Below, one piece after another: positions 1 through 7,410 of a stretch of DNA of 64,000 nt; position 1 is the first letter of the stretch, and every line of letters begins with the position of its first letter. The stretch is from assembly GCA_963739795.1 (NCBI GenBank), contig CAVUBL010000011.1, positions 186,001 to 250,000 of the forward strand. Direction: 5' to 3'. A program made the translations under genes and the position numbers. The DNA is from CAVUBL01 sp963739795. GTDB lineage: Bacteria; Acidobacteriota; Thermoanaerobaculia; Multivoradales; DATKCC01. The notes under the pieces were generated by a model. It saw nothing but the letters and a program-made list of their open reading frames with translations. It did not search any database and was not told the DNA's origin.

Positions 1-531
1 CCGGCGCCCCCTCCCGGCCCGCCGCGGGCGGTCGAGGAATCGCCCGCGCCCGGGCCTCGTCCGCAAGCTCCCCGCCAGTCCACCGCGACGGTGACACCGG
101 CGGAGCCGGAGCCCGAAGCGACCCCGGCGCAGGGCGCCGCGGGGAACGGGATCAGCTCCGTGGCGCAGTCCCTCTACGATCGGGGCTACACCCTGTACCA
201 CCAGGGCCGCTTCCTCGACGCCGAGGCGAGCTTCCAGCGCTTTATCCAGGCCTACCCCGACACCGAGCTGACCGACAACGCCCAGTACTGGATCGGCGAG
301 TGCCGTTTCTCGCGGGGGGACACGAAGGGTGCCCTGGCGGCCTTCCAGGAGACCGCGCGCCGCTACCCGGAGGGCAACAAGGTCCCCGACGCCCTGCTCA
401 AGGCCGGCGAGTCCATGGCCAAGCTGGGCGACGTCGAGGGTGCCCGGAAGGCGTATCAGGACGTCAAGAAGCGCTTCCCCGGGACCACCGCCGCGGCGGT
501 GGCGGACGATCGGCTCGCCGCCCTCCCCTGA
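1..531 (+). CDS. cpoB: Tol-Pal system protein CpoB/YbgF, C-terminal part (5' end outside window)
   Basis: The frame is open to the left edge, so only the last 176 residues are seen. A Pro/Ala/Glu-rich linker (to about residue 50) is followed by two to three TPR-type repeats, with YDRGYTLYHQGRF, a second helix pair around NAQYWIGECRFSRGD, and DALLKAGESMAKLGD. That spacing and the repeated A-x-x-x-F/Y-P endings are typical of the CpoB/YbgF C-terminal domain. In the family this is a periplasmic protein that works with TolA and couples peptidoglycan synthesis to outer-membrane constriction. The rest of a tol-pal operon would be expected upstream, outside the window. A general outer-membrane TPR lipoprotein is the alternative. 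Confidence 0.75.
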   Translation, partial: PAPPPGPPRAVEESPAPGPRPQAPRQSTATVTPAEPEPEATPAQGAAGNGISSVAQSLYDRGYTLYHQGRFLDAEASFQRFIQAYPDTELTDNAQYWIGECRFSRGDTKGALAAFQETARRYPEGNKVPDALLKAGESMAKLGDVEGARKAYQDVKKRFPGTTAAAVADDRLAALP

Positions 532-597
532 GGTACGGGGCCCCTTCGACACCTCAAGCTCTTCTTGAGCTTCCGGTGCCTAAACCGTGAACAAACC

Positions 598-626
598 TTG
601 ACAGAATCGACGTCACGCGGTAGCGT
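598..626 (+). promoter_or_regulatory. sigma-70-type promoter before the LysM gene
   Basis: A perfect -35 box TTGACA (598-603) is followed by a 17-nt spacer and TAGCGT (621-626) as a partial -10 box (3 of 6). The expected transcript start is near 633, giving a leader of about 85 nt. A short weak hairpin (CTCAAG-N5-CTTGAG, about 552-568) just upstream may end the cpoB transcript. Confidence 0.45.
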
Positions 627-717
627 TCATAGACGATTCACTATAGAAGGCCGCGGGGTCGGAGAGGGTCCGCGAGTCTGCCAAGTCTCCAGCCGGGTCT
701 CCGGGAGGGTGTCGAAC

Positions 718-1926
718 ATGACCAAGCTCAAGTGCGTCATCGTGCTGACGGCGCTGGCGAGCACCGCCGCTCTGGCGGCGGCCGACCGGCCGCCCCAGGA
801 TCTCCATCAGGTGGGGGATCACTGGACCGCCTGGGAGCCTCCGGCGACGGCGAGCTTCCCTCAGGGGGCCACCGTCTATACCATCGTGCGCGGCGATACC
901 CTCTGGGACCTCGCCGCCCGCTTCTACGGTGATTCCTACCTGTGGCCCCAGCTCTGGGAGCAGAACCGATACATCCTCGACGCCCACTGGATCTATCCCG
1001 GAGATCCCCTCCTCGTCGACGTGGAGGTGACGACGGCCGACGAGCTCGAGAAGACGGCCGGGAAGGAGGGCGCTCCCGAGCCGGGCGGGAAGGCGGCGCC
1101 TCCGGCGACGGAGGAGGATCCCTTCCGCGGCGTCCTGACCGCCGACCAGTCCGCCGGTGCGCCGGTGCCCCTGGGCGCCGAGTCGGACATCTACTGCTCC
1201 GGCTTCATCGGGGCTCCCGCTCTCGACTTCCCCTATTCGTTGATCGGCTCGGAGCACGGCGCGCTGACCCCCAGCCTCGAGGGGGTGGCCGGCAAGGAGG
1301 ACACCGGCTACTACGGTGACATCGAGACCGTGCGTTACGACCTGGCGACGGGCGATGTCGTGTACCTCGAGGTTGGCGAGGGGGCGGGCCTCGCACCAGG
1401 TGACGTTCTGAGCGCCGTCGAGCCCGAAGAGCTGGTGCACCATCCTCATCATCGCGACCGGATCCTCGGCAGGTACTACCAGTACGTCGCCCGGGTGAAG
1501 GTGCTCACCGTGCAGGACGACACCGCGATCGGGGAGATCGAGGATGCCTGCTCGCCGGTCCACGTGGGCGACCGCCTGCGCAAGTTCGAGGCCCAGCCGG
1601 TCCCGCTGGGCCGGCGCACGCGGATGCGGCCGGTCAACCTGCCGGCCAGCGAAGCCTCGCTCGCGGACGCTCCGGCGATCGTGCGCACCCAGGACAACGT
1701 GGTCAGCCTCGGGCAGGGAAACGTGGTGTTCATCGATTGCGGTGCCGCCGACGACGTGCTTCCCGGAGACCTCTTCACTATCTACCGCAAGAACAAGGCG
1801 GGCCTGCCGCCGGTGGTGCTCGGCGAGCTCGCGGTCCTGGCGGTCGAGGATCACACTGCCGTGGCGCGGATCCTCGAGTCGCGCTACACGGTCTATGTCG
1901 GCGACCTCCTGGAAGCCAAGCGGTAG
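718..1926 (+). CDS. Secreted LysM-domain protein
   Basis: This is a 402-residue exported protein. The ATG at 718 is preferred because a signal peptide follows directly (basic MTKLK, then a hydrophobic stretch to LAAAD) and GGGAGG lies about 9 nt upstream; the frame itself extends further up. One LysM domain spans residues 53-100 (YTIVRGDTLWDLAARFYGD through IYPGD), the fold that binds peptidoglycan GlcNAc. A charged linker follows, then about 220 residues rich in short beta strands with repeated GDV/GDL turns (for example DVVYLEVGEGAGLAPGD). LysM proteins of this shape are common in Acidobacteriota and Deltaproteobacteria but have no fixed function. It follows cpoB, which fits an envelope role. 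Confidence 0.8.
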   Translation: MTKLKCVIVLTALASTAALAAADRPPQDLHQVGDHWTAWEPPATASFPQGATVYTIVRGDTLWDLAARFYGDSYLWPQLWEQNRYILDAHWIYPGDPLLVDVEVTTADELEKTAGKEGAPEPGGKAAPPATEEDPFRGVLTADQSAGAPVPLGAESDIYCSGFIGAPALDFPYSLIGSEHGALTPSLEGVAGKEDTGYYGDIETVRYDLATGDVVYLEVGEGAGLAPGDVLSAVEPEELVHHPHHRDRILGRYYQYVARVKVLTVQDDTAIGEIEDACSPVHVGDRLRKFEAQPVPLGRRTRMRPVNLPASEASLADAPAIVRTQDNVVSLGQGNVVFIDCGAADDVLPGDLFTIYRKNKAGLPPVVLGELAVLAVEDHTAVARILESRYTVYVGDLLEAKR

Positions 1927-2011
1927 GTGCCGGCCTGGGTCACCCGCGGCCTCGCCGGTCGTCGGGACGGCGGAGCGCTATGGTATGCTGGCGCTTCTTT
2001 CCCGGGAAGAG

Positions 2012-2263
2012 ATGGCGGTGAATGACCTCAACGGCCGGCTGCGGCAGATCGTGGACGAGCTCGTCCGACGAGGCCTGACCCTAGAGCAGGCCCGCCGGGA
2101 GTTCGAGAAGCAGTTCATCGTCTCGTCGCTCAAGTCCAACGACTTCAGTGTTGGACGCTCGGCCAAGTGTCTGGGCGTGCACCGCAACACCCTCCGCAAC
2201 AAGGTCTCCAGCCTGGACATCGCCGTGGACGAGCTCCGCGCCGAGCGCCGCCGCAGTCGCTAG
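2012..2263 (+). CDS. Small Fis-family DNA-binding protein
   Basis: This 83-residue protein has the length and layout of Fis. An N-terminal helical region (LRQIVDELVRRGLTLEQARR) is followed by a C-terminal HTH_8 (Fis) helix-turn-helix: NDFSVGRSAKCLGVHRNTLRN. The same HTH type forms the C-terminus of NtrC-class activators, but the AAA+ domain is absent here. Start is uncertain: ATG 1985, ATG 2012 or GTG 2018. A -10-like TATGCT at 1984-1989 would put transcription start near 1996, and GGGAAG at 2004-2009 favours 2012 or 2018. The next gene has a sigma-54 site, so a local regulatory link is possible but unproven. Confidence 0.65.
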   Translation: MAVNDLNGRLRQIVDELVRRGLTLEQARREFEKQFIVSSLKSNDFSVGRSAKCLGVHRNTLRNKVSSLDIAVDELRAERRRSR

Positions 2264-2299
2264 CTCCCCGCCTTTCCGCTGCGCATTCCGTCTCCCGGC

Positions 2300-2315
2300 G
2301 GGCACGGATTTGGCA
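2300..2315 (+). promoter_or_regulatory. sigma-54 promoter before the lytic transglycosylase
   Basis: The site reads GGGCACGGATTTGGCA against the consensus TGGCACGNNNNTTGCW: GG at -24, exactly 10 bases, then GC at -12, with only two mismatches. Transcription would start near 2326 and leave a leader of almost 200 nt before the gene at 2524. A 28-codon open frame (2441-2527) in that leader ends in an ATGA overlap with the gene's start. Confidence 0.6.
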
Positions 2316-2523
2316 TGGAAAGGAGAGTCGGGAATTCAAATCTCCGTGGGTCGGTTGTGCACTCCGGCAGCGGAAGTGGATTTTGAAGTCCTGTCAAGAT
2401 CCCGGGGGCTTAGTGAAGAAGCACGGTTCCAGCCCGCTCGATGCCTGAATTCCCTCCTGCTACACCCCTCTCCGAGACTCACGTCCACGAACGTAGACCT
2501 TCCACGAGGATACGCGTGCACTC

Positions 2524-3273
2524 ATGACTGGGAAGCCTGGAAGCAGGACCGCGCGGCGGCTGTGCGTGGTGGGAATCCTGACGTTCCTGTTCCTCGGGTT
2601 GGACACCGCTCCGACCCTTCCCGCCATGTCGATCTCGCTGCCCGACCCGCCGAACCTCGAAGAGGTGGCGATGATGGAGGAGATGGCCGACTGGCTGGTG
2701 GGCCCCGCGGCCCAGGGCCGCCATCTCGACACCATGGTTCGGGACAATCTGGCCGATCTCATCCGGGAGAAGCCCCGGAGCTTCGAGCTGTTCCGGCGCA
2801 CTCTCGACAACAACGCCGAGCGGGAGTTCCTGCACGGTCTGCCTTACGGCGCCGTCATCCAACAGGTCGCCGATGACAACCGCCTGGACGGCCTTCTCCT
2901 GGCCGCTCTGGTCGAGGTGGAGTCGAGCTTCCTCCCCGACGTCGTCTCTCCGGTGGGCGCGGTGGGCCTGACCCAGGTCATGCCGTCGACCGCCCGGTGG
3001 CTGGGCAACGGCGTTGACCTTACCGACCCCGACTCGAACCTGGAGGTCGGGGCCCGGTACCTGAGTCAGCTCCTCGACCGCTTCGACGGCAACCTGGAGC
3101 TTGCCCTGGCGGCCTACAACGCCGGCCCGGCGGCGGTCCTCAAGTACGGAGGCATGCCGCCCTACCGCGAGACCCGCAGATACGTCTCCCGGGTGCTGAC
3201 CCTCTACGCGGACCACAATCGCGAGGTCTGGAAGACCTCCGGCGGGGTCGAGCAGCTCGCGTCGTTGGACTGA
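2524..3273 (+). CDS. Lytic transglycosylase, SLT domain
   Basis: This 249-residue exported murein lyase starts with a signal sequence (basic MTGKPGSRTARR, then VVGILTFLFLGL). A helical linker precedes an SLT domain at about residues 115-235. The catalytic Glu is residue 133 in VEVESSF; GLTQVMP (near 148) and AYNAGP (near 197) are the other two signature motifs of the Slt70/MltC-like fold. It would cleave the MurNAc-GlcNAc bond to give 1,6-anhydro ends. The Shine-Dalgarno sequence is poor (AGGA 13 nt upstream). A strong sigma-54 site lies 209 nt upstream, which may link murein opening to pilus or envelope assembly. Its stop codon lies inside the left arm of the palindromic element that follows. 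Confidence 0.85.
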   Translation: MTGKPGSRTARRLCVVGILTFLFLGLDTAPTLPAMSISLPDPPNLEEVAMMEEMADWLVGPAAQGRHLDTMVRDNLADLIREKPRSFELFRRTLDNNAEREFLHGLPYGAVIQQVADDNRLDGLLLAALVEVESSFLPDVVSPVGAVGLTQVMPSTARWLGNGVDLTDPDSNLEVGARYLSQLLDRFDGNLELALAAYNAGPAAVLKYGGMPPYRETRRYVSRVLTLYADHNREVWKTSGGVEQLASLD

Positions 3274-3437
3274 GAGCTTGTGAATGAATCGCCGACCTAC
3301 TGCGGGCGCCCCCGAATCACCCCTCGCGACGTTACGCCTCCTCGACGTAGTCCCCGCTACGCCTGCGTCGGCCCGCCTTGCGAGGGGCGCCCGGGAACGC
3401 CCTCGTGACGGCCGGCGATCCATTCACAAGCTCTGAG
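3270..3437. repeat. 168-bp palindromic element, copy 1
   Basis: The ends form a 25-bp inverted repeat (3270-3294 and 3413-3437, two mismatches) built around GAGCTTGTGAATG. Nested arms CCCCTCGC/GCGAGGGG lie inside. A central hairpin CGTAG-N6-CTACG (3346-3361) is flanked by CTCCTCGA and CCTGCGTC. The left end overlaps the TGA of the transglycosylase. It lies between two convergent genes. No coding frame was identified in it. Copy 2 at 4861-5031 has the same plan and size. Confidence 0.65.
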
Positions 3438-3539
3438 TGCGGCGCCTGCCGCGAGGTGTGAGAGAGCGCTCCGATCGATTCAGTCGGTCGGAGCGCTCGC
3501 GCGTTTGGGAAGCGGGAGCGGTGGGGAGGAGGCTAGAGG

Positions 3540-3734
3540 CTACGGGCGATGGTCGGTGCCTGAGCCGGTCCCCTCGTCGAGGTGCTCCTTGCCGTCCTCG
3601 TCCCTCAATCCCTTCTTGAAGTTGCGGATGCCTTCGCCGAGGCCCTTCCCGAGCTGGGGGATCTTCGACGCGCCGAAGATGACCACGATGATGGCGAGGA
3701 TGAGCAGGAGCTCTTGTACACCGAGACCAAACAT
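3540..3734 (-). CDS. tatA: Sec-independent translocase subunit TatA/TatE
   Basis: The 64-residue protein has the full TatA layout: a very short periplasmic N-terminus, one membrane helix (about residues 6-21, ELLLILAIIVVIFGAS), the FG hinge with KIPQLGKGLGEGI, an amphipathic helix with KKGL, and an acidic hydrophilic tail. TatA forms the size-variable pore that carries folded twin-arginine substrates across the inner membrane with TatC, which is not in this window. GAGGAG about 8 nt upstream supports the start. It lies 54 nt downstream of the AmgK-like kinase gene on the same strand. Confidence 0.9.
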   Translation of the reverse strand: MFGLGVQELLLILAIIVVIFGASKIPQLGKGLGEGIRNFKKGLRDEDGKEHLDEGTGSGTDHRP

Positions 3735-3788
3735 TGAGTGACTCCTCGGGCGCCGGGGCGAGAGGCTCCGCCACCCTGTGGTTGGAGA

Positions 3789-4808
3789 TCAGTCTAGCAG
3801 AGCGCGTGCCAGATCGATCCGGCCATCGGCGACCGGCCGCCAGAGCGTCTCGAGCCGCTCCACCAGGGGCTCCGTCTCGGCCACGCAGCGCAGATGGTCC
3901 AGGGCCCGAACGAGGGTCGGCGCGATGAGCGGAAGGTGCCGGGCCGCGCCTCGATGGGCGAAGGCGGCGTAGCTTCCCACCGCCTTGAGGGTTCGCTGGG
4001 CGGCCGCGCGGTGATAGCTCTCCCGGCTGACCGGGGCCCCGTCGAGCAGGCGCTCCTCGAGGCCGGCCGGGGGGAACAGGCTGTCGTTGAGGAGCGAGGC
4101 CAGGTCGTAAGCCGGCGGGCCAAGCCGCAGATCCTGATGGTCGAGGACGCCGACCCGGGCCTTCCCGGGGCCGGCCGCGGGGCCCCCCAGAGGCATCAGG
4201 TTCCGGGCGCCGAAGTCCCGGTGGCAGGGGACGGCCGGCTCGGCACCGAGGCGCTCGCAAAGCTCGGCGAGGGCGGCGGCGACCTCGGGGCCTCCGGCGA
4301 GGCCCAAGGGCTCGAGCAGGGCGGCCTGCGTCTGGCCGAGCTCGCGCTCCAGGAGCTCCCGGTCGAGGGGCGGGTTGAGTGCGGCGACCTCGTCCCGCGC
4401 CAGGTCGGCCAGGTCGGCGATCCGGCGAGCGGCGGCGGCTGCGGCCTCGAAGTAGGGGGTGAGCTCGGTCCACGGCCGCTCCCTCTCCTCGTAGAGGGTG
4501 CGCGGTCCCAGGTCCTCCAGGAGGGCCCATCCGGCCCCGCAGTCCTCGTCGAGGACCCTGGGCACCCGGACACGGGCGCCGGTGAGCAGGCGGGTCGTCG
4601 TGAGATATCGCGAGCAGGTCGCGGCGAGATCGGGAGGGTAGAGGGCGAGGATCGCGGGGCCGGCGGCGAGGCGGAGCCGGAAGTAAGCCCGCCGGGAGAC
4701 GTCCCCCGCCATGGGATGCGCCTCGCCGACCCGATGGCCCCGGCGCTCCAGGGCTTCGAGGGCCTCCAGGGCAGGGGTCAGGGGTTCAGAGGTCGGCGGG
4801 GCGGTCAT
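3789..4808 (-). CDS. AmgK-like sugar kinase, aminoglycoside phosphotransferase fold
   Basis: This 339-residue protein has an APH-type kinase fold. Near the N-terminus is SRRAYFRLRL, the counterpart of the SxRRYxR motif of cell-wall amino-sugar kinases. The hinge region has WALLEDLGPRTLYE. The catalytic loop is CHRDFGARNLM (His-Arg-Asp with the downstream Asn), followed by the metal-binding DHQDLRLGPPAYDLASLL. This set matches the AmgK group (anomeric kinases for MurNAc/GlcNAc recycling) better than antibiotic kinases, so a role in murein sugar salvage is likely, in keeping with the nearby transglycosylase. Substrate is an inference. The first motif usually seen as DFQD is DHQD here. No Shine-Dalgarno sequence is visible. 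Confidence 0.7.
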   Translation of the reverse strand: MTAPPTSEPLTPALEALEALERRGHRVGEAHPMAGDVSRRAYFRLRLAAGPAILALYPPDLAATCSRYLTTTRLLTGARVRVPRVLDEDCGAGWALLEDLGPRTLYEERERPWTELTPYFEAAAAAARRIADLADLARDEVAALNPPLDRELLERELGQTQAALLEPLGLAGGPEVAAALAELCERLGAEPAVPCHRDFGARNLMPLGGPAAGPGKARVGVLDHQDLRLGPPAYDLASLLNDSLFPPAGLEERLLDGAPVSRESYHRAAAQRTLKAVGSYAAFAHRGAARHLPLIAPTLVRALDHLRCVAETEPLVERLETLWRPVADGRIDLARALLD

Positions 4809-4860
4809 CGAGGAGGTGCGAAGGGCCGAATCGGGCGGGGAAAGGCCGGGCGGGCTAGCC

Positions 4861-5031
4861 TGGACTCTTCATGAGGCGCCGTAGCGAGAGGCGAAAGAGT
4901 GTGTGAGATCAGGGCACACGTAGCGATGAGAGACGCAGGCGTACTGGACAGTACGTTGAGGAGCGAAGAGCGAGTACGCCCTGAGATCGCGTGGAATTGC
5001 GGCTCGTAGTAGGTGGCTCATGAATAGTCCA
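4861..5031. repeat. 171-bp palindromic element, copy 2
   Basis: The ends are inverted repeats: TGGACTCTTCATGAGGC (4861-4877) matches the reverse complement of 5015-5031 at 15 of 17 positions. The centre has a hairpin CGTACT-GGAC-AGTACG (4940-4955). Read on the minus strand, the flanks (GCTCCTCA before, CCTGCGTC after) match those of copy 1. The hairpin arms differ between copies in a compensating way (CGTAG/CTACG against CGTACT/AGTACG). No coding frame was identified in it. It fills most of the 317-nt gap between the AmgK-like gene and the next gene; the rest shows only a -10-like TATTAT at 5052-5057. Confidence 0.65.
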
Positions 5032-5125
5032 GGCGAGGGGACCAGAGCCGCTATTATACGGGGACGCTGCAGCCCGAAGGAGCGCCACAGGCGCCTGGAA
5101 TGGCGTCTCCGGCGGCCTTGTTCTG

Positions 5126-5512
5126 GTGCCCGCGGCGGCTCGATGCCCGGGAGGACCGAGCCGCGAGCGCACACTGCAGCGGGAGGACGCCCTGGACGAC
5201 AAGCTCCGCCAAATGCTCCGCGACCTGGGACGGGCCCTGGCCGAGGCGATCACCGACTCCTCGGACGTGACCGACGCCCTGCGCAAGCTCCACGAGGAGG
5301 GCTACAGCCTGTTCATCCTCCTGGACCGCCAGGAGGTCGCGGGCTCGGAAGGCTCGGGCGAGGAGCTCGAGGCGGAGCCGAGCGCGGCCCAGGCTCCGGC
5401 CCAGTCCCTGGTGCGCCGCGGTGAGCCGATCTTTCGGATCCACGGCGGCGATCTCTCCTTCCTGCGGTCGATCGGCATCGATCCGACGCGCCGGGTCAAG
5501 AGCCGGAAGTGA
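5126..5512 (+). CDS. Uncharacterised small protein upstream of rlmN
   Basis: I do not recognise the family. The frame begins at GTG 5126 (128 codons), but the convincing protein begins near residue 24, at ALDDKLRQMLRDLGRALAE. An amphipathic helix is followed by a helix with ALRKLHEEGYSLFILLD, an acidic low-complexity linker (GSEGSGEELEAEPSA), and a well-formed C-terminus, FRIHGGDLSFLRSIGIDPTR, ending in KSRK. No membrane segment or signal peptide is present, so it should be cytoplasmic. Codon use is like its neighbours. It ends 22 nt before rlmN and is probably cotranscribed with it. True start is uncertain. Confidence 0.55.
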   Translation: MPAAARCPGGPSRERTLQREDALDDKLRQMLRDLGRALAEAITDSSDVTDALRKLHEEGYSLFILLDRQEVAGSEGSGEELEAEPSAAQAPAQSLVRRGEPIFRIHGGDLSFLRSIGIDPTRRVKSRK

Positions 5513-5534
5513 TCCGCGATGACCCGATGACCCG

Positions 5535-6602
5535 ATGACCTCCGAAGAGACACCGGAACTCCTGGGTCTGCCCCTGGAACGGCTCGCCGAGACGCTCGCT
5601 CCGGTCGTCGACCGGCCCTTCCGCGCCCGCCAGGTCTACGATGCCCTCCACCGCCGGGCGGTGGCCGATTTCGAGGCCATGACCGACCTGCCCAAGGAGC
5701 TGCGCCGGCGCCTGAGCGAGAGCTTCCGTATCGGCGGCCCCGAAGTGGTGCGCCGGGCGGCCTCCGACGACGGCACGGTCAAGTACCTTCTCGGCCTGGC
5801 GGGCGGGGCCTCGATCGAGGCGGTGGACATCCCCGACGGCGAGCGCCGCACCTTCTGCATCTCGAGCCAGGCGGGCTGCGGCCTCGCCTGCCGCTTCTGC
5901 GTCACCGGCTTCTGGGGCCCCGGTCGCAACCTCACGGCGGGCGAGATCGTGGGCCAGGTTCTGGCGATCCGGCGGGACCGGGAGCTGCCGCCCAACGGCT
6001 TCAACCTGGTGTTCATGGGGATGGGGGAGCCGCTCCTGAACCTCTCCAACCTGCGGGCCGCCCTCGAGCTCCTCACCGAGTCGATGTCCTGGCATCGGGT
6101 GACCGTCTCGACCGCCGGCGTGGTGCCGGGAATCGACGAGATGGCCGGCTGGCCCCGGCGTCCGAACCTCGCGGTCTCCCTCCACGCGCCGGACGACGAG
6201 CGGCGGAGCGCGCTGATGCCGGTCAACCGGAGCTATCCCTTGGGCGAGCTGCTGGCCGCCCTGGGCCGGTACCCCCTCGAACGGGGCCGACGCCTCACCA
6301 TCGAGTACCTCCTGGTCCGCTCGTTCAACGACTCCGATGCCGACGCCGACCAGCTCGCCCGGCGCCTGCGCCGCCTGAAGGTGAAGGTCAACCTGATCCC
6401 CATGAACCCCGACCCGGTCCTGGGCGAGGACCTGGTGCCGCCCTCGGACGAGCGCATCGAGGCCTTTCGCGCCCGCCTCGGCGAGCGCGGCCTGGTGGCG
6501 ACCGTTCGCCGCCGCCGGGGCGACGACGTGTCGGCCGCCTGCGGCCAGCTCCGGGCCTTCAGCCGAGACCCGAAGGGCTTCCGTGCGGGCCTCCACGGCT
6601 GA
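5535..6602 (+). CDS. rlmN: 23S rRNA/tRNA adenine-C2 methyltransferase RlmN
   Basis: This radical-SAM enzyme (355 residues) methylates C2 of A2503 in 23S rRNA, and in some species A37 of tRNAs. The [4Fe-4S] cysteines are in CGLACRFC (residues 115, 119 and 122). The methyl-carrying Cys is at about residue 336 (SAACGQL). VFMGMGEPLLN and the family's GGxTIEAV-like strand (GGASIEAVDIPD) are also present. It uses a ping-pong mechanism that needs both conserved cysteines, and both are intact. The ATG at 5535 gives the normal N-terminal accessory domain (RPFRARQVYDALHRR). Confidence 0.95.
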   Translation: MTSEETPELLGLPLERLAETLAPVVDRPFRARQVYDALHRRAVADFEAMTDLPKELRRRLSESFRIGGPEVVRRAASDDGTVKYLLGLAGGASIEAVDIPDGERRTFCISSQAGCGLACRFCVTGFWGPGRNLTAGEIVGQVLAIRRDRELPPNGFNLVFMGMGEPLLNLSNLRAALELLTESMSWHRVTVSTAGVVPGIDEMAGWPRRPNLAVSLHAPDDERRSALMPVNRSYPLGELLAALGRYPLERGRRLTIEYLLVRSFNDSDADADQLARRLRRLKVKVNLIPMNPDPVLGEDLVPPSDERIEAFRARLGERGLVATVRRRRGDDVSAACGQLRAFSRDPKGFRAGLHG

Positions 6603-6626
6603 TCTCCGAGCCTCCGCGCCGGGGGC

Positions 6627-7364
6627 TCATCGTATCCAGACGTAGGCGACGTTGCGCCCCGCCCCCCGGCCCTCCCGCCGGTAGCTCCACAGGGCCTCGG
6701 CATCGCAACGCGTGCAGCGCACCACGATGCGCGGCGCCGGGACGCCGGCCCGGAGGAGCTGATGGCGCACGGCGCCCGGCAGGTCGAGGTGGGGCCGATC
6801 CCGGAGGCCGGGTGCCACCACGGCCGGGTGGCTCGCCGCTGCCACCTGCGCCGCCACTTCCTCGCTCACCTCGTAACAGCAGGCACCGATCGCCGGCCCG
6901 ATCCAGGCGGTGAGGGCTTCCGGCGCCACACCCAGGGCCTCCACCGCCCGCGGGACCACCCCGGCGGCGATTCCACGCCAGCCGGCGTGGACCGCCCCCA
7001 CCGGCCCGGGCGCCGTGCCCCTCTCGGCTCCCGTGGCGGCCAGCAGCACAGGCACGCAGTCGGCGGTGATGACCGACAGGGCGAGACCGCGCCGGGTGGT
7101 CCACAGGGCGTCGGCCTCGCCGCAGGGGCCCTCGCGAGCTTCGACCACGCGGTCGGAGTGGACCTGGCGAGCGGCGGCCACCGGCAGCCGAGCGCCCTCG
7201 ACCCGCGCGAGGATCTCGGCGCGACCGCCGCCGTCGCCGCGGCCGACGAAGCGGACCTCGACCCTCCCTGCCCGCGCCGCCCAGACGGCGTGCCCGGCCA
7301 CCGTCCGCGGACCGCGCACGAGCGCGCCCGGCTCGCGCGTGTCCGGTGGCGGCGTCGGGGCCAT
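6627..7364 (-). CDS. pgeF: Laccase-domain protein PgeF (YfiH family)
   Basis: This 245-residue protein of the YfiH/YlmD family has the three metal-site motifs: QVHSD, ITADCVPV and AVHAGWRG. Family members were named polyphenol oxidases. They are now linked to removal of L-Ser wrongly built into the murein stem peptide (PgeF), and some act on purine nucleosides. A frame start exists at 7373, but ATG 7364 is favoured because a -10-like TACAAT (7377-7372, minus strand) overlaps the first ATG and ends 7 nt before the second. It is transcribed divergently from ftsE across a 46-nt gap. Confidence 0.85.
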   Translation of the reverse strand: MAPTPPPDTREPGALVRGPRTVAGHAVWAARAGRVEVRFVGRGDGGGRAEILARVEGARLPVAAARQVHSDRVVEAREGPCGEADALWTTRRGLALSVITADCVPVLLAATGAERGTAPGPVGAVHAGWRGIAAGVVPRAVEALGVAPEALTAWIGPAIGACCYEVSEEVAAQVAAASHPAVVAPGLRDRPHLDLPGAVRHQLLRAGVPAPRIVVRCTRCDAEALWSYRREGRGAGRNVAYVWIR

Positions 7365-7410
7365 GGCGGGCATTGTAGTCGCCGGCCGCTGGGGTAGACT
7401 TGCCCCCCCG
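7365..7410. promoter_or_regulatory. Compact divergent promoter region pgeF / ftsE
   Basis: The gap is 46 nt. On the minus strand TACAAT (7377-7372) stops 7 nt before pgeF ATG 7364. On the plus strand TAGACT (7395-7400) stops 10 nt before ftsE GTG 7411. Neither start has a Shine-Dalgarno sequence. No good -35 box is visible for either; TTGTAG at 7373-7378 is the best candidate on the plus strand. Both mRNAs would have a leader of 0-4 nt. Confidence 0.45.

Noticed and set aside
613..1854. 413-codon minus-strand frame opposite the LysM gene.
   Set aside because: No signal peptide, domain or ribosome-binding site; the plus-strand gene has a signal peptide and a LysM motif.
3789..4808. Aminoglycoside-resistance kinase as the identity of the APH-fold protein.
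   Set aside because: The N-terminal SRRAYFR and the HRDF/DHQD set fit amino-sugar kinases of murein recycling better, and there is no sign of a resistance cassette or mobile element with genes.
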